From: Mesobacillus jeotgali
GTDB taxonomy: Bacteria; Bacillota; Bacilli; Bacillales; Cytobacillaceae
Direction: 5' to 3'
DNA length: 64,000 nucleotides
Assembly: GCF_002874535.1 (NCBI RefSeq)
Contig: NZ_CP025025.1
Location: 3,433,312 to 3,497,311 of the forward strand
The notes beneath the pieces are model-generated. The model had not been told where the DNA came from. It saw only the letters and a list, made by a program, of their open reading frames with translations, and ran no database searches. A program made the position numbers and the translations under genes. Shown in pieces: positions 26,365-34,280 of this stretch (its first letter is position 1; each line of letters opens with the position of its first letter).

Positions 26365-27065
26365 GAGCTCTTCACCTCAGCTTCGTACCAGGTCTTCATC
26401 TCTGCCAGGCTTAATTCTTCTCCAAGGCGCCTTGTTGAGACGATTTTCCCTTTCTTCAGCACGGCTACCCTGTCAGCAAGTACATGCACCTGCTCAAAAT
26501 CATGCGAGATGATCAGGATTGACGTCCCGCTGTCCCGTTTGTTTTTAATGATGTTATTCAGTAAGGTCACAGCCTCCTGATCAAGGCCGGTGTGCGGCTC
26601 ATCGAGCATCAGGATATCAGGATTAGGAAGCAAAACCCTGGCGATGGCCAGTCTTTGCATCATCCCCCTTGAAAAGGAGCGAATGGGCATATCGCGAAAA
26701 AGATAAAGTCCCACTTCCTTCAAAAGTTCATTAGCTTTCCTGTCAAGATCCTTTACCTTATAAAGCTTTCCGTAAAATTTGAGATTTTCGAGCGGGGACA
26801 GATTATTGTACAAAAATGATTCATGACCTAAAAAGCCAATCCGCTGCTTAATCTCAGCTGTATTTTTCTTAACAAGCTTTCCATCCAGGAGAATCTCCCC
26901 GCTCGTTGGCTGCAGGAGTCCGACTGTGCATTTAAAGAAGGTGCTCTTCCCTGCTCCATTCGGGCCAATCACCGCTAAGATCTCCCCTTTTTCCAATGAA
27001 AGGGTGATATTCCTTAAAACGAGTTTGTCTCCCAGCATTTTGGTCATTTTCTTCAGTTCCAGCAT
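26361..27065 (-). CDS. ccmA: CcmA ATPase of the haem-handling ABC complex
   Basis: A 234-residue ABC ATPase with Walker A GPNGAGKST, the signature RSFSRGMMQRLAIARVL, Walker B DILMLDEPHTGLD and the H-loop SHDFEQ. It powers CcmABCD release of haem-loaded CcmE. ATG at 27065 follows AAAGAG nine bases upstream; TTG at 27074 is an alternative. It overlaps ccmB downstream by four bases. Confidence 0.9.
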   Translation of the reverse strand: MLELKKMTKMLGDKLVLRNITLSLEKGEILAVIGPNGAGKSTFFKCTVGLLQPTSGEILLDGKLVKKNTAEIKQRIGFLGHESFLYNNLSPLENLKFYGKLYKVKDLDRKANELLKEVGLYLFRDMPIRSFSRGMMQRLAIARVLLPNPDILMLDEPHTGLDQEAVTLLNNIIKNKRDSGTSILIISHDFEQVHVLADRVAVLKKGKIVSTRRLGEELSLAEMKTWYEAEVKSS

Positions 27066-27082
27066 GGTCCCCAACTCTTTCG

Positions 27083-27424
27083 TTAAGTGTATTGTTCCAG
27101 TTCTTTGTTTACCTTGGCGAGATGGCTCTGGTAATCAAGTTTCAGTTTTTCAAAGTTCTCTTCAGTGATTTCCGCTGCTGACAGCCTTGCTTCAAGGCCG
27201 GCCAGCTCACCTTCAATCACTTTTTTTCTGAGTAAAAGGTGTTTGAACAACTGGTCTTCCTCACCAATAATGTCCTCTGCAGGCTTCCTCCGCCTCCTTA
27301 AATACCAGACAATAGCAATGGCAGCAGCTAAAACGATCAGCAAATAGTGTGGATTCACCATGTTCAACCCCGGAGTACTGAGCCAGAAGTTCACAAGCCA
27401 TTCAGGATGGTAGGCTGGCGCCAT
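27083..27424 (-). CDS. Membrane protein with CcmI-like coiled-coil tail, first copy
   Basis: A 113-residue protein: a short N-terminal stretch, a transmembrane helix around residues 24-42 (YLLIVLAAAIAIVWYLRRRR), then a helical tail with EEDQLFKHLLLRKKVIEGEL and ITEENFEKLKLDY. The last motif, I-T-x-E-x-F-E-x-L-K-x-D/E-Y, recurs in the next gene. CcmI proteins chaperone apocytochrome through such coiled coils, but these two are far shorter and lack a TPR part. It is unrecognised as a family; context places it in the Ccm pathway. Confidence 0.7.
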   Translation of the reverse strand: MAPAYHPEWLVNFWLSTPGLNMVNPHYLLIVLAAAIAIVWYLRRRRKPAEDIIGEEDQLFKHLLLRKKVIEGELAGLEARLSAAEITEENFEKLKLDYQSHLAKVNKELEQYT

Positions 27425-27429
27425 ACTGA

Positions 27430-27801
27430 TCACCCCTTCTGCTTGCGAAGCTTTTTCAGTTCTCTAAGAATTTCTGCCTCTGCTTCGGCATCCTTTATCT
27501 TCTTTTTGCTCTCTGGCAGATGTTTTGCCATGTGCCCTTGCCTTTCTTTCTTTAACATTTCGGCCGCGAGCAATTGGTAATCCTCTTTCAATTTCTCAAA
27601 ATCCTCACGAGTGATTTTCTTCATTAAGAAGTCCATCTCCAGCTCATTCACAGCGCTGTAGACTTGCTCAAGCGTCAGCTTTTCACCCTCTGTCTCCATT
27701 TCACCAGCTTGCACCTCGCCTGATGAGAAAAAAGGAGATATGATGAAGTAAAAGCAAGTAATGATTACGAGTGAACCAATTATTAAAAATAGATAATCCA
27801 T
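27430..27801 (-). CDS. Membrane protein with CcmI-like coiled-coil tail, second copy
   Basis: A 123-residue protein with an N-terminal transmembrane helix (residues about 3-23) and a long charged helix that contains LEMDFLMKKITREDFEKLKE, matching the tail motif of the adjacent gene. ATG at 27801 follows AGGAGCTG. The pair looks like a tandem duplication within the operon. N-terminal CcmI domains have the same layout (helix, then short acidic coiled coil with an I/L-T-x-E-D-x-E-x-L-K pattern). Confidence 0.72.
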   Translation of the reverse strand: MDYLFLIIGSLVIITCFYFIISPFFSSGEVQAGEMETEGEKLTLEQVYSAVNELEMDFLMKKITREDFEKLKEDYQLLAAEMLKKERQGHMAKHLPESKKKIKDAEAEAEILRELKKLRKQKG

Positions 27802-27813
27802 TTTGATCAGCTC

Positions 27814-28293
27814 CTAGAAAAGCTTCCGGCGCTCTTCGTCAAATGTTTTTGCTGCAATTTCTTTTTCGATTTCCGAACTCCATGCTGCCTTCGCCTCAAG
27901 CTTTGTTTCTGCCTTTTTTACTGTCAATTTCCTTAGCCAGATACCTACGATCACACTGCCAATCCCAACACCTGCAGCAGGCATTCCCCAGGCAATCCAG
28001 CCACTAGTGCCGCCGCCTGGAGTTCTCAAAGCTGCCTGCCCGTATTCATCAACATAGGACTGGATAATTTCCGGTTCAGATTTGCCGCCGTTCAGCATTT
28101 CAACCACTTCATCGTAGTAGATTTTTTTTACTGAGCAGGTGGACAATTCGTGATCAGCGTGACCCTGCATATCAAGCTGTCCGATGATGTGCTGGAATTC
28201 CTTCGAATTATACGTAAAAGCTGTTGTCATACCAGGTATCACGATTAGCAAAAGGAGTGTTGTTAAAAGAATTTTTCTGTTCAATTTTTTCAC
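27814..28293 (-). CDS. ccmH: CcmH-like protein with a single active-site cysteine
   Basis: A 159-residue protein with an N-terminal signal or anchor (residues about 8-26), a CcmH-like segment and a C-terminal helix (WIAWGMPAAGVGIGSVIVGI). The segment ELSTCSVKKIYYDEVVEMLN followed by EPEIIQSYVDEYGQAALRTP aligns with the usual LRCxVCQN...EILDFFVARYGDFVLLNPP block. Standard CcmH has two cysteines (CXXC); here only Cys53 is present and no other cysteine occurs. GTG at 28293 overlaps the ccmF stop by four bases and follows GTGGGAGG. Confidence 0.8.
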   Translation of the reverse strand: MKKLNRKILLTTLLLLIVIPGMTTAFTYNSKEFQHIIGQLDMQGHADHELSTCSVKKIYYDEVVEMLNGGKSEPEIIQSYVDEYGQAALRTPGGGTSGWIAWGMPAAGVGIGSVIVGIWLRKLTVKKAETKLEAKAAWSSEIEKEIAAKTFDEERRKLF

Positions 28294-30272
28294 CCTCCCA
28301 CTCTCGAAATGCCTTTATTGATTTGGTAGCGGGATGATGTCGGCCTGCCGCCTATGAGGGCGAATGCTGTGCCGATCACCATGATGATGCCGCCCATCCA
28401 GATCCAGCTTACGAATGGATTCACTTTTACCATGAATGTCACTTTGTCTTTGGTCTCCCAGGAGCTGAGTACAACGTATAAGTCCTGGCTCCAATTTGTC
28501 TTGATTGCTACCTCTGTGGAGGGTTCAGGCCATGTTTCATAGAAAATCTTTTCAGGCTTGATTTTGCCAATATCTTTGCCCTTATACGTCACATCGATAT
28601 CAGCGACCACTATTCCATTGCCGTTTTTCGTATGCTCCGTCAGCTCGTTGAATTTCAGGCTGTAATCACCGGTTTTGATGCTGTTGCCGGCATCCACCGT
28701 TTTCAATACCTCTGTTGAGTAAGTGTGCGAAGAAATGACACCTACTGCGATGACCGCAATCCCGATATGGACAATATAGCCGCCATAGCGGCGCTGGTTT
28801 TTTATCGTCAGCTTGAACGCAGCCTTCAGGACATTCTCCTTTGTAGCTTTTCGTCTTGCGCTGATGCCTCGAGCAAATTCTTGCAGGTGCGTTCCGAACA
28901 TGAAGCTTGTTGCCGATAAGCCGATAATCGCGTAAAATCCATTGACGCCAAAAGCGAACAGGATGATCGCTGTGGCAACACCCATTGCCAGCGGCCAAAG
29001 CATGTTTTTCATGAACTTTTCAAACACCGCTTTCTGCCAAGCAATCAGCGGGCAGATTCCCATCAATACGATCAGCACTAGCAGGATCGGAGCCATTACT
29101 TTATTAAAATATGGCGCACCGACATTGACCTTTGTGCCGGTAAAAGTTTCCGAAATCAGCGGGTACATTGTTCCCCAGAAAACGGCGAAAGCGGCAGCAA
29201 CAAGAATCAGGTTGTTCAGCAAGAAGCTGCTTTCTTTTGAAAAATAAGCTTCAATTGGACTGCTGTCTTTTTTTAACAGTCCGTATCTTGTCATCACGAT
29301 ATACAGAGAAAACAGCATCATGAAAGCCATGAAAACAAGGAAGTAAGTACCCAGATTACTGTCGCCAAACGCATGGACACTTGTCAGGATTCCGCTCCTG
29401 ACAAGGAAGGTTCCAAACAGTGTCAGGATGTAAGAAAGAATGATCAAGCTTACGTTCCAGGTCTTCAGCATGTTTTTCCGTTCCTGAATCATCACAGAGT
29501 GCAGGAATGCCGATACGGTCAGCCATGGCAGGAACGATGCATTTTCAACCGGGTCCCATGCCCAGTAGCCGCCCCATCCGAGTTCAAGGTAGGCCCACCA
29601 GCCGCCAATCACATTGCCGAGCGTCAGGAACAGCCATGCAAGCAAGGTCCATCTCCTCGTCAGCTTGATCCATTCTGAATCCATTCTTTTCAGGATCAGA
29701 GCAGCAATTCCAAATGCGAATGGAACGGCCAATCCAACATAGCCCATATAGAGCGTCACAGGGTGCAGGATCATTCCCGGGTTTTGCAGCATCGGGTTGA
29801 GCCCTTTTCCGTCTGCCGGAATTTTATCGGTCATTTCAAAAGGATTTGCATTAAGTGCCATTACGGTAAAAAAGAACAGGATGTTCACCATCAGGATGCT
29901 CGATACATACGGCATCATCGGGTTTTTCTTTTCTTTTGAAAAAACGACCATTGCTGCGTATAGTGCTAAAAGGACAGCCCATAACAGCAGGGATCCAGCG
30001 TTACCTGCCCAAAATGCTGTCAATTTATAAGCCATCGAGAGGCTCTCATTTGTATACGAAGCCACATATTTATATTGGAACTGGCTAGTTCCGAGAAGAT
30101 AAAGCAACAGGAAGGCTGCGACGCTTGCCACAAAAGCCAGTGAAAGTACTGCGCCTCTAGCACTTTCAATCCACTTGCTGCTTTTCTTCCTAATCCCGAC
30201 GAAATTGGCAATGATTCCGTAAAGCGAAATCACGATCCCAAGGTAGATTGAGATGTTTCCAATTAGATACAT
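28290..30272 (-). CDS. ccmF: CcmF haem lyase component
   Basis: A 660-residue multi-helix membrane protein. The haem-binding WWD motif is GGWWAYLELGWGGYWAWDPV (residues about 224-243), followed by ENASFLPWL. HPVTLYMGYVG and LVRSGILTSVHAFG contain candidate haem-ligand histidines. CcmF ligates haem to apocytochrome together with CcmH. ATG at 30272 is preferred (GGTGG nine bases upstream) over GTG at 30284. It is the largest gene of the Ccm unit and the copy that must serve NrfH and NrfA. Confidence 0.93.
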   Translation of the reverse strand: MYLIGNISIYLGIVISLYGIIANFVGIRKKSSKWIESARGAVLSLAFVASVAAFLLLYLLGTSQFQYKYVASYTNESLSMAYKLTAFWAGNAGSLLLWAVLLALYAAMVVFSKEKKNPMMPYVSSILMVNILFFFTVMALNANPFEMTDKIPADGKGLNPMLQNPGMILHPVTLYMGYVGLAVPFAFGIAALILKRMDSEWIKLTRRWTLLAWLFLTLGNVIGGWWAYLELGWGGYWAWDPVENASFLPWLTVSAFLHSVMIQERKNMLKTWNVSLIILSYILTLFGTFLVRSGILTSVHAFGDSNLGTYFLVFMAFMMLFSLYIVMTRYGLLKKDSSPIEAYFSKESSFLLNNLILVAAAFAVFWGTMYPLISETFTGTKVNVGAPYFNKVMAPILLVLIVLMGICPLIAWQKAVFEKFMKNMLWPLAMGVATAIILFAFGVNGFYAIIGLSATSFMFGTHLQEFARGISARRKATKENVLKAAFKLTIKNQRRYGGYIVHIGIAVIAVGVISSHTYSTEVLKTVDAGNSIKTGDYSLKFNELTEHTKNGNGIVVADIDVTYKGKDIGKIKPEKIFYETWPEPSTEVAIKTNWSQDLYVVLSSWETKDKVTFMVKVNPFVSWIWMGGIIMVIGTAFALIGGRPTSSRYQINKGISRVGG

Positions 30273-30293
30273 ACAGATAACCACCCATCTGTT

Positions 30294-30746
30294 TTATTCC
30301 TGCTTATCATTTTTGTACATTTCCTTATGCATTTCGGTATCATAGTTCTCCATGTCTTCGCCTTCATATTTTGTCGGGCATTTTGTCTGGACTTTTTCTG
30401 CCTCGAACACTCCGTCTTCCTGGATAAAACCTTCAACAAGGACGATGACATCCTCTGAGAAGTTATCCGGCTTTATGCCTTTATGGAATACCTGAAGCGT
30501 TCCCTTGCCTTCCTCGTAAAGTTCAAAACGGAGCTCCAGTTTGTCAGCGTCCCATTTAACAGATTCCTTATTAAGCAATCCCTGCGTCATAATATAATCG
30601 CCTTCATATTTCGAACCATTTTTGCTGAGGTCGGCAATCGTGATTTCCTTGCTCCCTGCACTTGGCATCGTAGAAAACATCATGATCACAAACGCGACTG
30701 CCGCAAGACCCAAACCCATTACGATTTTTTTATTTTTGGACATCAT
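30294..30746 (-). CDS. ccmE: CcmE haem chaperone of the CxxxY type
   Basis: A 150-residue membrane-anchored OB-fold protein (anchor residues about 7-27). The core KYEGDYIMTQGLL...VKWDADKLELRFEL...LVEGFI fits CcmE. Near residue 123 it has Cys-Pro-Thr-Lys-Tyr, that is CXXXY, where E. coli CcmE has His in the HXXXY haem-binding motif. The Cys variant is known from Desulfovibrio and archaeal CcmE proteins. The haem is expected to bind to Cys123. ATG at 30746 overlaps the upstream stop codon. Confidence 0.88.
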   Translation of the reverse strand: MMSKNKKIVMGLGLAAVAFVIMMFSTMPSAGSKEITIADLSKNGSKYEGDYIMTQGLLNKESVKWDADKLELRFELYEEGKGTLQVFHKGIKPDNFSEDVIVLVEGFIQEDGVFEAEKVQTKCPTKYEGEDMENYDTEMHKEMYKNDKQE

Positions 30747-31705
30747 TATCTGCCTCCCAGCTTTTTGATCAATTCGTTATATTCTGATTCGGTAATGCTT
30801 CCTTCCACCAACATGGCGCGAAGCTTAGACTTTCTGGCTTCTAAATCATTTTTTGAAGCATCGTCCTTAACCGGCTTTACTTTCTTTTTCTTCATGATAA
30901 AAATCAATAGTACTGCCGAAAATATGGTTACACTGCCAACGACAGTAATGACAAGCCACAGAGGCATTTTTTCATCATTTTGTTTTACAGTGCCAGCCTT
31001 CTTTGCGTCCCCGGCCATAGCTTCCATGATTTCCGCTGTAGTCCTTTCGTCAGCTCGTTTGTACTCAAGTGAGATATTCTTTTCATCGCCAGGCTTCATT
31101 CCCTGGCTTTGATACAGGAACATGTTCATGTTGTAAGAGTTTTTCTGGTGCTGCTCGGAAGCAGGCTCCAGCTTAAAGCTTTCCGAATTTAGGGGCTCAA
31201 CAAAAATTAAGTTCAACAACCCGATATCAGCGAAGTTTTTAAAATCGTAGGTCAGTGTCTTAGTGCCGTCTTTTTCCTTGATGCTGTCGGTATAGTACTC
31301 AATCACAAACTTGTAGATCTCCTGCGGCTGTATTTCCTCGCTCGTTTCCCAGGAAATTGTTCCGTTATCCTGATCAAGTTCATATTCAATTTCATTCATT
31401 TCAGTCAGGTCACGAGAATAATCAGCAACAAAACCGATCCTGAAATTTTTCTCATCCATCGGCAACGGAATGACAACCTGGCCTTTTTGCGCTTCTTCGG
31501 CATTGTTCTTCAATGCTCCATGATAGCCGACCAAAAGTGGGGCACTCTTCTTCTTATCTTTTGGGTGATACGAATATTCTGGCATCACCTGGATCGTTAG
31601 CTCCTCCATATTGAGGACATTGGATTTTGTCTCAGCACTCCCCTTTACAGGCAGCTGGAATATGAATAATAAAATGATGGCTGATAATAACTTCATGACT
31701 TTCAT
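30746..31705 (-). CDS. Exported membrane protein heading the ccm-nrf operon, SHOCT-like tail
   Basis: A 319-residue protein: signal peptide (MKVMKLLSAIILLFIFQLPV...), about 220 residues outside the membrane with alternating beta-like strands (residues about 30-245), a transmembrane helix (PLWLVITVVGSVTIFSAVLL), and a cytosolic tail. The tail holds RKSKLRAMLVEGSITESEYNELIKKL, close to the short C-terminal SHOCT motif. No cysteine-haem motif is present and no family is recognised. ATG at 31705 follows AAAGGAG. It begins the operon, so it may be a membrane protein supporting haem transport or cytochrome assembly; that is inference. Confidence 0.75.
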   Translation of the reverse strand: MKVMKLLSAIILLFIFQLPVKGSAETKSNVLNMEELTIQVMPEYSYHPKDKKKSAPLLVGYHGALKNNAEEAQKGQVVIPLPMDEKNFRIGFVADYSRDLTEMNEIEYELDQDNGTISWETSEEIQPQEIYKFVIEYYTDSIKEKDGTKTLTYDFKNFADIGLLNLIFVEPLNSESFKLEPASEQHQKNSYNMNMFLYQSQGMKPGDEKNISLEYKRADERTTAEIMEAMAGDAKKAGTVKQNDEKMPLWLVITVVGSVTIFSAVLLIFIMKKKKVKPVKDDASKNDLEARKSKLRAMLVEGSITESEYNELIKKLGGR

Positions 31706-31736
31706 TTGATTGGCTCCTTTCTATATGTGACAAATT

Positions 31737-31752
31737 CGTGAATGTTTTCACA
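31737..31752 (-). promoter_or_regulatory. FNR/Crp-type site, proximal
   Basis: CGTGAATGTTTTCACA, matching TGTGA-N6-TCACA at 9 of 10 positions. It lies about 32 bases upstream of the first gene and would fall inside the leader of the transcript from the distal site. Confidence 0.6.
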
Positions 31753-31830
31753 AGACAACTTACATTGAAAATAACAATTTATTTTGGCTAAGGATTTTTT
31801 CAAAAATTTCCCCAAGACCCTTTTTGGTCT

Positions 31831-31880
31831 ACCTTATTTAAACCATTTCTAAAAGCTCCCATTCTGTGATATAAATCACG
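31831..31880 (-). promoter_or_regulatory. FNR-dependent promoter of the ccm-nrfHA operon
   Basis: FNR-like box TGTGATATAAATCACG at 31865-31880 (9 of 10 consensus positions). On the minus strand a TTTAAATA -10-like sequence lies about 23-30 bases after it, giving a box centre near -41.5, the spacing of class II FNR activation. Gene start is about 130 bases downstream. Confidence 0.7.
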
Positions 31881-31952
31881 GAATTTTCGTCAGTTTTATC
31901 CGATTTGTGAACGGGGGGTATTATACAAAAGCTGCTTTTCAGCTTTTAACAC

Positions 31953-31983
31953 AAAAAAACCTCACTTCAGTTAAGAAGTGAGG
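31953..31983 (-). terminator. Terminator of the 31995 gene
   Basis: Minus-strand stem CCTCACTTC/GAAGTGAGG with loop TTAACT, then TTTTTTT. Confidence 0.88.
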
Positions 31984-31994
31984 GTGTTACAAAT

Positions 31995-32174
31995 TTATGA
32001 AGATTGCCCTGGTTCAGGATGGAATTTTGATTTTACGGGCTGCCCGCCGCTTTGTTCATATTTTTTCTTCGCTTCTTTTACCGGATCTTGATCCATTCCG
32101 AGCTCGAGATCCTGGTTATTGATGCCGTTCCTTGTTTTTTGTTCAGGATTGTTCTGCTTTGAGCGCTTTTTCAA
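31995..32174 (-). CDS. Small hydrophilic protein, unrecognised
   Basis: A 59-residue charged, Gln/Asn/Lys-rich protein with no hydrophobic segment (ends KSKFHPEPGQSS). TTG at 32174 follows AGGAGGGG with good spacing; upstream in-frame codons to 32201 lack a site. It resembles small spore-associated proteins in composition only. It follows ytzC with a short gap, so they may be co-transcribed; the terminator past it supports transcription. Confidence 0.6.
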   Translation of the reverse strand: MKKRSKQNNPEQKTRNGINNQDLELGMDQDPVKEAKKKYEQSGGQPVKSKFHPEPGQSS

Positions 32175-32190
32175 GTTTTTCCCCTCCTGT

Positions 32191-32454
32191 TTAATGATCA
32201 AGCAAAATCATATTGTTTTGCACTTGCTGCAGTTGAAGCCTCATTCTGTGCAGTTGTTCACGCTGCTGGGAGTTTGCACTGAAGGAAAGCTTGGCCAGAT
32301 CATTATAAGCGTCCTCGAGCGCCTGCAGTGCATTTGTAAAATTGCCGTCATTATAATGCTGCTGAGTAGCGGCATCCTTGTATTGATCCTGGGCCAGATT
32401 GATTGCATCCTCACATTGCTGAAGTAACTGTTCAACCGATTGACGTGTAGCCAA
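32191..32454 (-). CDS. ytzC: YtzC/DUF2524 small helical protein
   Basis: An 87-residue all-helical protein, matching the family that begins ATRQSVEQLLQQC and ends REQLHRMRLQLQQVQNNMIL. TTG at 32454 follows AAGGAGGGG, agreeing with the family's start; the frame back to 32559 has no such site. Function is unknown. It stands divergently to ytqA as in B. subtilis. Confidence 0.85.
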   Translation of the reverse strand: MATRQSVEQLLQQCEDAINLAQDQYKDAATQQHYNDGNFTNALQALEDAYNDLAKLSFSANSQQREQLHRMRLQLQQVQNNMILLDH

Positions 32455-32669
32455 TTGTAGCCCCTCCTTTACTTGATGCTGAAGCAAAGTCTGCTTCTTC
32501 TTTATTTTGTTCACAATACATTTTCCTATCACGATTTTGCGAATGTTTAATGATGCCAATTATATTGGGTAAACATTGTAATCTTTTTGCAATTGGATTC
32601 ACGTTTTCTAAATGGTACAATTTTTATTATTAATTTTTTTTGACAGACAGGCTTTAGGAGGTTTCTGGC

Positions 32670-33644
32670 ATGAAACAGACCAACCCTTTTCACTATGCTA
32701 CTGACGATAAACGGTACCATACTTGGAATTACCATTTGCGCAGCCATTTTGGCCATAAGGTTTTCAAGGTGGCACTTGATGGCGGATTCGATTGCCCGAA
32801 CCGTGATGGTACAGTAGCCCACGGAGGCTGTACGTTTTGCAGTGCAGCTGGTTCAGGAGATTTCGCCGGTGACAGAGTAGAAGATCTTGGCACACAGTTC
32901 GCAAAGATAAAAGAAAAAATGCACTCTAAGTGGAAAGACGGCAAATACATGGCCTATTTCCAGGCTTTCACCAATACACACGCTCCGGTCGAGGTGCTGC
33001 GTGAGAAGTACGAAACTGTATTGAACGAAGAAGGAGTCGTCGGGATTTCGATCGCAACTAGACCGGACTGCCTGCCCGATGATGTCGTGGAATATTTGGC
33101 TGAGTTGAACGAGCGAACGTATTTATGGGTTGAACTAGGACTTCAGACCGTCCATGAAAAAACAGCCAATTTAATCAATCGCGCCCATGATTATGAAACC
33201 TACAAAGAAGGCGTGGACAAGCTACGTAAGCATGGTATCAGGGTTTGTTCGCATATTATCAACGGTCTGCCTCAGGAAACACCCGAAATGATGATGGAGA
33301 CAGCACGTGAAGTCGCGAAACTTGATGTTCAGGGAATCAAAATCCATCTTCTTCATCTGTTGAAGGGCACCCCGATGGTCAAGCAATATGAAAAAGGATT
33401 ACTTGAATTCCTTAGCTTTGAGGACTATGTAAAATTGGTCTGTGACCAGCTGGAGATCCTGCCTCCTGACATGATCATTCACCGAATTACAGGGGATGGA
33501 CCGATCGAGCTGATGGTCGGGCCGATGTGGAGCGTCAATAAATGGGAAGTATTGAACGCGATTGATAAAGAATTGAAACATCGCGACAGCTGGCAGGGGA
33601 AATTTTATGCTGGAAACAAAGTGGTGATTGAAAATGAAGCTTGA
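32670..33644 (+). CDS. ytqA: Radical SAM protein (YtqA, TIGR01212-type)
   Basis: A 324-residue radical SAM protein. It has CPNRDGTVAHGGCTFC (a widely spaced first Cys plus CXXC) as [4Fe-4S] ligands near residue 45, GSGDFAGD, and a TIM-barrel with VGISIATRPDCLPDDV and LGLQTVHE, the Elp3-like layout. ATG at 32670 follows TAGGAGG. The gene overlaps mnmM by 11 bases, as in related genomes. Its product is likely involved in RNA or cofactor modification, but the substrate is unknown. Confidence 0.9.
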   Translation: MKQTNPFHYATDDKRYHTWNYHLRSHFGHKVFKVALDGGFDCPNRDGTVAHGGCTFCSAAGSGDFAGDRVEDLGTQFAKIKEKMHSKWKDGKYMAYFQAFTNTHAPVEVLREKYETVLNEEGVVGISIATRPDCLPDDVVEYLAELNERTYLWVELGLQTVHEKTANLINRAHDYETYKEGVDKLRKHGIRVCSHIINGLPQETPEMMMETAREVAKLDVQGIKIHLLHLLKGTPMVKQYEKGLLEFLSFEDYVKLVCDQLEILPPDMIIHRITGDGPIELMVGPMWSVNKWEVLNAIDKELKHRDSWQGKFYAGNKVVIENEA

Positions 33645-34206
33645 ACGGATCCTTCCATTTGCCAGGAACCTTCTTGAATTAGCCGTGAAGCCAGGTGATA
33701 TCGCTGTAGATGCCACAGTCGGCAACGGACATGACACATTATTTTTAGCAAACCTGGTCGGCCCTGCCGGCAGGATTTACGGCTTTGATATCCAGGATGA
33801 GGCGCTCATGTCCTGCAAAACGAAGCTTCGCGAACATGATTTGCAGGATCAGGTCACACTGTTCCATACTGGACATGAAAACATCACAGAATGCATCCCA
33901 CCTTTGCACTTTGGAAAAATTACCGGCGCAGTATTCAATCTAGGATATCTGCCCGGCGGCGATAAAAACATCGTCACCGTCCCTGAGACAACCATCCAGG
34001 CCATCGACCAGCTGCTGGAAATCATGGCACCAGAAGGCATCATTGTGATTGTGATTTACCACGGACATCCCGAAGGCAAGGTAGAACGAGAATATTTATT
34101 GCGGTATGTAAAATCATTGGATCAAAATATCGCACATGTATTGGAATATAAATTTCTTAACCAGAAAAACAATCCGCCATTTATTATTGCGATTGAGAAG
34201 AGATAG
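33634..34206 (+). CDS. mnmM: Class I SAM-dependent methyltransferase, tRNA wobble-uridine (MnmM/YtqB)
   Basis: A 190-residue Rossmann-type methyltransferase. Motif I is VDATVGNGHDTLFLA and FDIQDEAL follows; the acceptor loop FNLGYLPGGDKNIVT is the family signature. The family was shown to methylate 5-aminomethyl-2-thiouridine at the wobble position, completing mnm5s2U in bacteria that lack MnmC (from memory). ATG at 33634 lies inside ytqA, four codons before the ytqA stop. Strong family match. Confidence 0.88.
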   Translation: MKLERILPFARNLLELAVKPGDIAVDATVGNGHDTLFLANLVGPAGRIYGFDIQDEALMSCKTKLREHDLQDQVTLFHTGHENITECIPPLHFGKITGAVFNLGYLPGGDKNIVTVPETTIQAIDQLLEIMAPEGIIVIVIYHGHPEGKVEREYLLRYVKSLDQNIAHVLEYKFLNQKNNPPFIIAIEKR

Positions 34207-34207
34207 G

Positions 34208-34236
34208 AAGCCTTCCCTAAAAGTGAAGGCTTTTTT
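34208..34236 (+). terminator. Terminator of the ytqA-mnmM operon
   Basis: Stem AGCCTTC/GAAGGCT with A-rich loop, followed by TTTTTT. Confidence 0.88.
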
Positions 34237-34280
34237 CTTTGGGATAAGAATGTATCCTTGGCCATATATTTCACTCAATG

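Noticed and set aside
27083-27433. A CcmI TPR domain in the short twin proteins
   Set aside because: Lengths of 113-123 residues leave no room; only the N-terminal coiled part is plausible.
22240-31705. Mobile element or prophage origin of the ccm-nrf unit
   Set aside because: No integrase, transposase, tRNA or direct repeats border it; transfer is possible but not shown.
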